From PSRJ01 sp963825305 (GTDB lineage Bacteria > Acidobacteriota > Terriglobia > Bryobacterales > Bryobacteraceae), in assembly GCA_963825305.1 (NCBI GenBank), contig CAWGTA010000013.1:372001-436000 (forward strand): a DNA stretch of 64,000 nt, written 5' to 3'. Below are positions 60,037 through 64,000 of this stretch, one piece after another (the stretch's first letter is position 1; each line of letters opens with the position of its first letter). The notes under the pieces were generated by a model. The model saw only the letters and a list, made by a program, of their open reading frames with translations, was not told where the DNA came from and did no database searches. The translations under genes and the position numbers were made by a program.

Positions 60037-62357
60037 TGCGTGGCTCCGGCTGCGTCGACCACCGGGTGGTTCCCATGCAGTTCACACTCTACCGCCGGCT
60101 CCGTGCCCGCGATGAAAACCTCCGGGCGAACGGTGGGGCAGTTGGCGCCTGCGAGCTCTCCGGTGTCATCGCAAATCTCTACCGATACGACGCCGCTAGG
60201 CCGCCCGAAATCGTGTGCTGCGCGGTATGGCTGGAGTCCGGTGGCGCGTTTCATGAAGTCGGCCCAAATGGGCAGCGCGGAGCGGGCGCCTTCCAGTTTG
60301 AGGTCGCGGTTGTCGTCGAAGCCGACCCACACCACGCACAACAGCTCGCTGGTGAACCCGGCGAACCAGCCATCGCGGGATGTGCCGGTCTTGCCGGCGG
60401 CAGGCGCCGTGAATCCTCGCGATCTTACGGCCGCCCCGGTTCCGCTTCGCAACACTTCCTGCATCATATTCACCATTAGGTACGCCACCCTCGGGTCGAG
60501 TGCGGGGATCGCATCCGGTGCATGCCGGTACGCCACGGTTCCATCGCGCGCACCCACCATGGAAATGGTGGTGGGACGGACCCGCAGGCCCTGGTTGGCG
60601 AACATCGAATAGGCGCCGGCGATTTCCAGAGGTGTGACCTCGTAGGCCCCCAGAGCCACCGACGGTGTTGGCCTGATTCCGTCGTTGAGCCCCGCACGGT
60701 GAGCCATGGCCACCACCCTCTGATACCCCACCTGCTGTGCCAGACTCACCGCCGCTATGTTCAACGAATGAGCCAGAGCCGTACGCAGCGTGATGTCGCC
60801 CATAAAATCGCCGTGATAATCTCGCGGCTGGTAGGCATTGGCTCCGAAGTAGAAAGTCGTCTCCTCGTCATGCACCAGGCTGGCGGGCGTGAAAATTCGC
60901 GGTCCATTCTCCACCGCGGTAGCCATGGCCGCGGCATAAACGAACGGCTTGAAAACCGAACCGGGTTGACGCATCGCCAGTGCGTGGTTGAGTTGGCTCG
61001 CACCGTAATCGCGCCCGCCGATCAGCGCCTTGATTTCTCCGGTTCGCGGGTCCATTGCGATTAAGGCGACTTGCGGCTGGCCGGCAGGAATATCGGCAGC
61101 CCGGCCTCGCTGGCGAAGCTGCTTGTCCACGTTTTCCATCCCGCTGCGGACGGCAGCTTCGGCGGCCTCTTGCAGGTCCGGATCGAGGGTCGTGTAAACG
61201 CGGCGATTGTGTCCACCATCCTCGCCGAACTTCGCGCGCAGTTCACTATTCAGCAGCGCGATGAAATAGGAGTTTGCCGATTCGCCGCCGGCTTCCGGTA
61301 CGATGTGCACCGGCGATCGAGCGGCGTTCTGATATTCGCTCTCACTGAGGTATCCGTTGTGGCGCATCAGAGACAGCACCAGGTTGCGCCGCGCACGCGC
61401 CCTCTCCGGATACTGGACCGGATTGTAAGAAGTGGGCCGCCGCACCAGGCCCGCCAGCAGAGCCGCTTCCGCCGTGTCTACTTGCGAGAGATCCTTGCCA
61501 AAGAACAACCGCGCCCCTTCCCCGAAGCCGTTGATGCTGTACATGCCGCGCTGGCCGAGATAGATCTGATTGGCGTAATCCTCGAAGATCTGCTGCTTGG
61601 TCAGCTTGTCCTCCAGGTGCATCGTAATCAAGATCTCTTCGAACTTGCGCCGCCAGCTCTTGGTCCGGTCCAGCCAAAGGCTGCGCGCCAGTTGCATGGT
61701 CAGGGTGGATGCCCCCTCCTGCTTGCGCCGGTCCTTCAGGTCGATGTATGCCGCCTTGAGCATCCTTTCGAAATCGAAGCCCGCATGCCGAAAGAAGTGC
61801 TTGTCCTCGACCGAAATAACCGCGTGCACCAGAGACTGCGGAATGTCGGCGTAGCGCACCAGCCTCCGCCTCTCGTGAGTTTGCGAGAGGTTGGCCATCA
61901 ATTGAGGATCGAGCCGGTACTGTTCGCGCCTCGTTTGATCTGGCAGCGAGACGATCGCCGAGATCCGGCCGTTGGCGAACACCAGCTTTACTGGCCCATC
62001 GACTTCCGTAGAATTCGTGCCGGGGAAAATCGCGAGGGCCCCCGGCTCCTCCGCAAACCATCCGGCGGGATTGTCGCGCGACCGGGTGTAGCCGCTTTGC
62101 TCCAAGCCCGCGGCCACCTCCTTCGCGGTAATAGGTTGCCCCACCGACACCGTCCGGGCTGCGCTCAGAATATCGGCGGAGGCGGAGAATGGACCTTCTG
62201 CAAGCTGGTGATCGATGCTCGAGGTCAGCCTGAGGTAGAGAATGAGACACAACAGGGACATCAGGACGACCACGCCGAGAACGATTTGGCGGAGGTCCAG
62301 ACTACGCAGCCTCGAATGGAGTCTGCTTATGCGATCTGGTTTGGCGTTGTCCGTCAC
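60033..62357 (-). CDS. Class A penicillin-binding protein (PBP1b-like transglycosylase/transpeptidase)
   Basis: 774 residues. Membrane anchor at about 25-48, a UB2H-like domain (PITAKEVAAGLEQSGYTRSRDNPAGWFAEEPGALAIFPG), GT51 glycosyltransferase with catalytic Glu (VISVEDKHFFRHAGFDFERM; QEGASTLTMQLARSLWL). The transpeptidase has SxxK in RQPGSVFKPF, SxN in AHSLNIAA and KTGT in AAGKTGTSRDGWF. It makes and cross-links peptidoglycan. It is overlapped by neighbours on both sides, in an operon stress protein-PBP-MscS. Confidence 0.94.
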   Translation of the reverse strand: MTDNAKPDRISRLHSRLRSLDLRQIVLGVVVLMSLLCLILYLRLTSSIDHQLAEGPFSASADILSAARTVSVGQPITAKEVAAGLEQSGYTRSRDNPAGWFAEEPGALAIFPGTNSTEVDGPVKLVFANGRISAIVSLPDQTRREQYRLDPQLMANLSQTHERRRLVRYADIPQSLVHAVISVEDKHFFRHAGFDFERMLKAAYIDLKDRRKQEGASTLTMQLARSLWLDRTKSWRRKFEEILITMHLEDKLTKQQIFEDYANQIYLGQRGMYSINGFGEGARLFFGKDLSQVDTAEAALLAGLVRRPTSYNPVQYPERARARRNLVLSLMRHNGYLSESEYQNAARSPVHIVPEAGGESANSYFIALLNSELRAKFGEDGGHNRRVYTTLDPDLQEAAEAAVRSGMENVDKQLRQRGRAADIPAGQPQVALIAMDPRTGEIKALIGGRDYGASQLNHALAMRQPGSVFKPFVYAAAMATAVENGPRIFTPASLVHDEETTFYFGANAYQPRDYHGDFMGDITLRTALAHSLNIAAVSLAQQVGYQRVVAMAHRAGLNDGIRPTPSVALGAYEVTPLEIAGAYSMFANQGLRVRPTTISMVGARDGTVAYRHAPDAIPALDPRVAYLMVNMMQEVLRSGTGAAVRSRGFTAPAAGKTGTSRDGWFAGFTSELLCVVWVGFDDNRDLKLEGARSALPIWADFMKRATGLQPYRAAHDFGRPSGVVSVEICDDTGELAGANCPTVRPEVFIAGTEPAVECELHGNHPVVDAAGATQ

Positions 62358-62968
62358 AACTCTTCCGTCTCGTCGAGATCTGTGGTGCGCATGCCCATGC
62401 CGGCCCCACGGACGCGCGGCATCGGTTTGTCCGCGTTGGCAAAGTCGCCGTGCTTCTCGCTAGCCGAAGCGAAGTCCTGCGCACCGGTTTGCCGCATCAG
62501 TTCTTTGCCGCGCTTCACCCAAACCGAGTCGTCGCAATGCACCGAGAGGAGAATTCCGCCTTCGCGGAGGCGCCCCTCATATCGCTTGGCTTCATACTCG
62601 GGAATACCCATGCCGGCCAGCGCGCCGATGATTCCACCGAGCGTGCCTACCGCGCCAGCGCCCGCCAGGGCTGCAACAATTGGTCCCGCTGCAATAAACG
62701 GGCCCAGGCCCGGAATAACAAGCACACCGATGCCTGTGAGCCAGCCGAGCACTCCTCCGGTGATGCCGCCGGCCACTCCACCTGTGGTCGCTCCTTCCGG
62801 CGCTTTGGTGTTCTTCTCGTGGGCAAAATCTTTGGTGCCTTTGTTATCGGGAAAGAGCACTGAGATGTCTGTGCCCCGGAAGCCTGCGATGCGGAATTGC
62901 TCGACCGCTTCTTCGACGGCCATCCGATTCGGATAGATGCCAAATACTGCTGTGTTCTTGCCAGCCAT
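62354..62968 (-). CDS. General-stress-type protein with Gly-rich hydrophobic core
   Basis: 204 residues from ATG 62968 (MAGKNTAVFGIYPN), set after a very strong SD aaaggagg; an adjacent ATG at 62971 is also possible. The N-terminal domain (MAVEEAVEQFRIAGFRGTDISVLFPDN) resembles the YflT/GSP17M-like stress domain. A glycine-zipper-like hydrophobic block (GVAGGITGGVLGWLTGIGVLVIPGLGPFIAAGPIVAALAGAG) follows, then a repeat of the stress-domain end. It overlaps the PBP start by 4 bases. Confidence 0.82.
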   Translation of the reverse strand: MAGKNTAVFGIYPNRMAVEEAVEQFRIAGFRGTDISVLFPDNKGTKDFAHEKNTKAPEGATTGGVAGGITGGVLGWLTGIGVLVIPGLGPFIAAGPIVAALAGAGAVGTLGGIIGALAGMGIPEYEAKRYEGRLREGGILLSVHCDDSVWVKRGKELMRQTGAQDFASASEKHGDFANADKPMPRVRGAGMGMRTTDLDETEEL

Positions 62969-63103
62969 CATCTCCTCCTTTGGTATGGGAATGGACAACT
63001 TCTGTCCGCTATGGTTTTGAAAGGAGCAAGGGTAGGGCCAAGCGCCGATGGCGAGCGCCGCGTGTTGTGACGTTACCCACAGGTAGAATGGGAAGGCACA
63101 TTC

Positions 63104-63496
63104 ATGCACACTATTCCCGTTGGAACCAAAGGCGAATCTCAGATCGAAGTCACCAGCGACATTGCCATCACCTTTCTGGATATCGAAGACGCACGTGTTC
63201 TTTCCACACCGCGCATGATCGGCCTGATGGAGAAGACTTGCCGCGACAGCGTGCTGCCGTTATTGGAGAGTGGCTACGATACGGTGGGGACGCATGTAAA
63301 TGTGGCGCACCTGGCGGCAGCGCCCATGGGCAGCCGCGTCACGTTTCGAGCAGAAGTGATTGGAGTGAGTGATCGCCGCGTGGAATTTCGCGTAGAAGCT
63401 TCCACCGAGCAGGAAAAAATTGGCGAGGGTACGCATCAGCGCACCATCATCAACGTCGCGAGATTCGCGGCGAAGCAAGCACAAAAAAAGCGTTAG
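63104..63496 (+). CDS. Hot-dog-fold thioesterase (FlK-like)
   Basis: 130 residues: TPRMIGLMEKTCRDSVLPLL (catalytic Glu region), DTVGTHVNVAHLAAAPMGSRVTFRAEVIGV. It matches the fluoroacetyl-CoA-thioesterase-like family that cleaves small acyl-CoAs. The active-site Thr/Glu/His set appears present. The physiological substrate is probably another acyl-CoA. A single gene, divergent from the stress-protein operon. Confidence 0.85.
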   Translation: MHTIPVGTKGESQIEVTSDIAITFLDIEDARVLSTPRMIGLMEKTCRDSVLPLLESGYDTVGTHVNVAHLAAAPMGSRVTFRAEVIGVSDRRVEFRVEASTEQEKIGEGTHQRTIINVARFAAKQAQKKR

Positions 63497-63544
63497 GAAT
63501 TCTAAGCTACCCCCGTAGCGTGCGCCCGCGGGGCCGACCAGCTT

Positions 63545-63871
63545 CTACGAACCGAGAATGCTGGATGCGGGACGATACCCGTTTACGAAACCCCGTCCAT
63601 TTACGCCGTCGGAAGAACTCGGGCTTTCCGTGGTTCCCACCGCGCGGTGATAGTAGGAGAGGATCGCGCTCTCATCGTAGTCGATGGCACGCGCGTACTG
63701 ACGAATATAGCTGGTGTTATAAATGCCACCAGGCAGCTTTTGAAATTCCCCCTGTTCGATCGCAGCCAGCGAGCGAACGCTTATTTTTGTGGCTTCTGCG
63801 ATCTGTTCCAGCGAAATCCCACGATTGCGGCGAATGGTAGCGAGACCCAAGACGCTGATATCTTCTTTCAT
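63545..63871 (-). CDS. RodZ-type helix-turn-helix protein
   Basis: 108 residues. The HTH_25 domain of RodZ-like proteins is GLATIRRNRGISLEQIAEATKISVRSLAAIEQGEFQKLPGGIYNTSYIRQYARAIDYD. A short Ser/Gly-rich tail follows. No membrane helix or C-terminal RodZ domain, so it is a truncated or cytosolic form and probably a small DNA- or protein-binding factor. Confidence 0.8.
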   Translation of the reverse strand: MKEDISVLGLATIRRNRGISLEQIAEATKISVRSLAAIEQGEFQKLPGGIYNTSYIRQYARAIDYDESAILSYYHRAVGTTESPSSSDGVNGRGFVNGYRPASSILGS

Positions 63872-64000
63872 CGAATTGCCTCCCTGCCGATGGCTTGCGG
63901 GGGATTCGTACTAGGCCATGGGCAGGCTCGTATTAAAAGTAACACTATAACACCTATCGGCATTTTGATAAACTCTTTTTACATGGATATTTGCCGACGA

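Noticed and set aside
61071..62936. Plus-strand open frame of 621 codons opposite the PBP gene
   Set aside because: The opposite strand encodes an unmistakable PBP with all catalytic motifs; this frame is its shadow.
63984..64000. Possible start of a plus-strand gene (ATG GAT ATT TGC)
   Set aside because: Only six codons before the window ends; cannot be supported.

Overview
This is a GC-rich bacterial chromosome segment, most likely from an acidobacterium of the Solibacter/Bryobacter type. I infer this from tandem FtsX-type orphan permeases, Oar-like TonB-dependent receptors with N-terminal carboxypeptidase-regulatory domains, DUF2934 and DUF2911 proteins, PEP-CTERM sorting and many small palindromic repeats between genes. 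I see no rRNA, tRNA, CRISPR array, complete insertion sequence or prophage.

Layout. 1-4.8 kb: two tandem ABC-type permeases, then histidine phosphatase, DinB-like and alpha/beta-hydrolase genes on the minus strand. 4.95-9.06 kb: an arginine operon argF-argG-argH-argR behind a promoter covered by two tandem ARG boxes. All four genes carry indels (about 23 in 4 kb) although the protein motifs survive in successive frames. 9.1-10.5 kb: DUF2911, a degenerate receiver-like protein and DUF2934. 10.8-31.4 kb: one very long str-S10-spc-alpha ribosomal cluster of 35 genes (rpsL to rplQ, with fusA, tuf, secY, adk, map, infA and rpoA). Its promoter feeds a leader with five consecutive hairpins before rpsL. 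The cluster is interrupted at six gene junctions by blocks of heptanucleotide (TCAGCNN) repeats.

31.4-48.1 kb: accessory genes. These are a secreted protein, a Gly/Tyr-rich protein, a frameshifted ankyrin gene, ribA, a LytS-type histidine kinase, a methyltransferase, a Ser/Thr kinase remnant, a SpoIIE-type phosphatase, a twin-arginine FMN alpha-hydroxyacid dehydrogenase with an unexpected CxxCH motif, a frameshifted TonB-receptor-like gene, a PAP2 phosphatase, a large Oar-like receptor divergent from a DtxR-family regulator, and a PEP-CTERM protein. 48.2-64 kb: a Crp/Fnr regulator behind a candidate structured RNA, duplicated M48 metalloproteases, an S4-domain protein, a MauE/DoxX-thioredoxin fusion, hemL, a geranylgeranyl-reductase-like flavoprotein with a lipoprotein, an overlapping envelope operon (stress protein, PBP1b-like synthase, MscS channel), a FlK-like thioesterase and a RodZ-type HTH protein.

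The window's most unusual content lies outside ordinary gene calls. It includes the indel-ridden arg operon behind an intact operator, the heptad repeats inside the ribosomal operon, two further families of dispersed palindromes, and two candidate structured leaders (before rpsL and before the crp-type gene).
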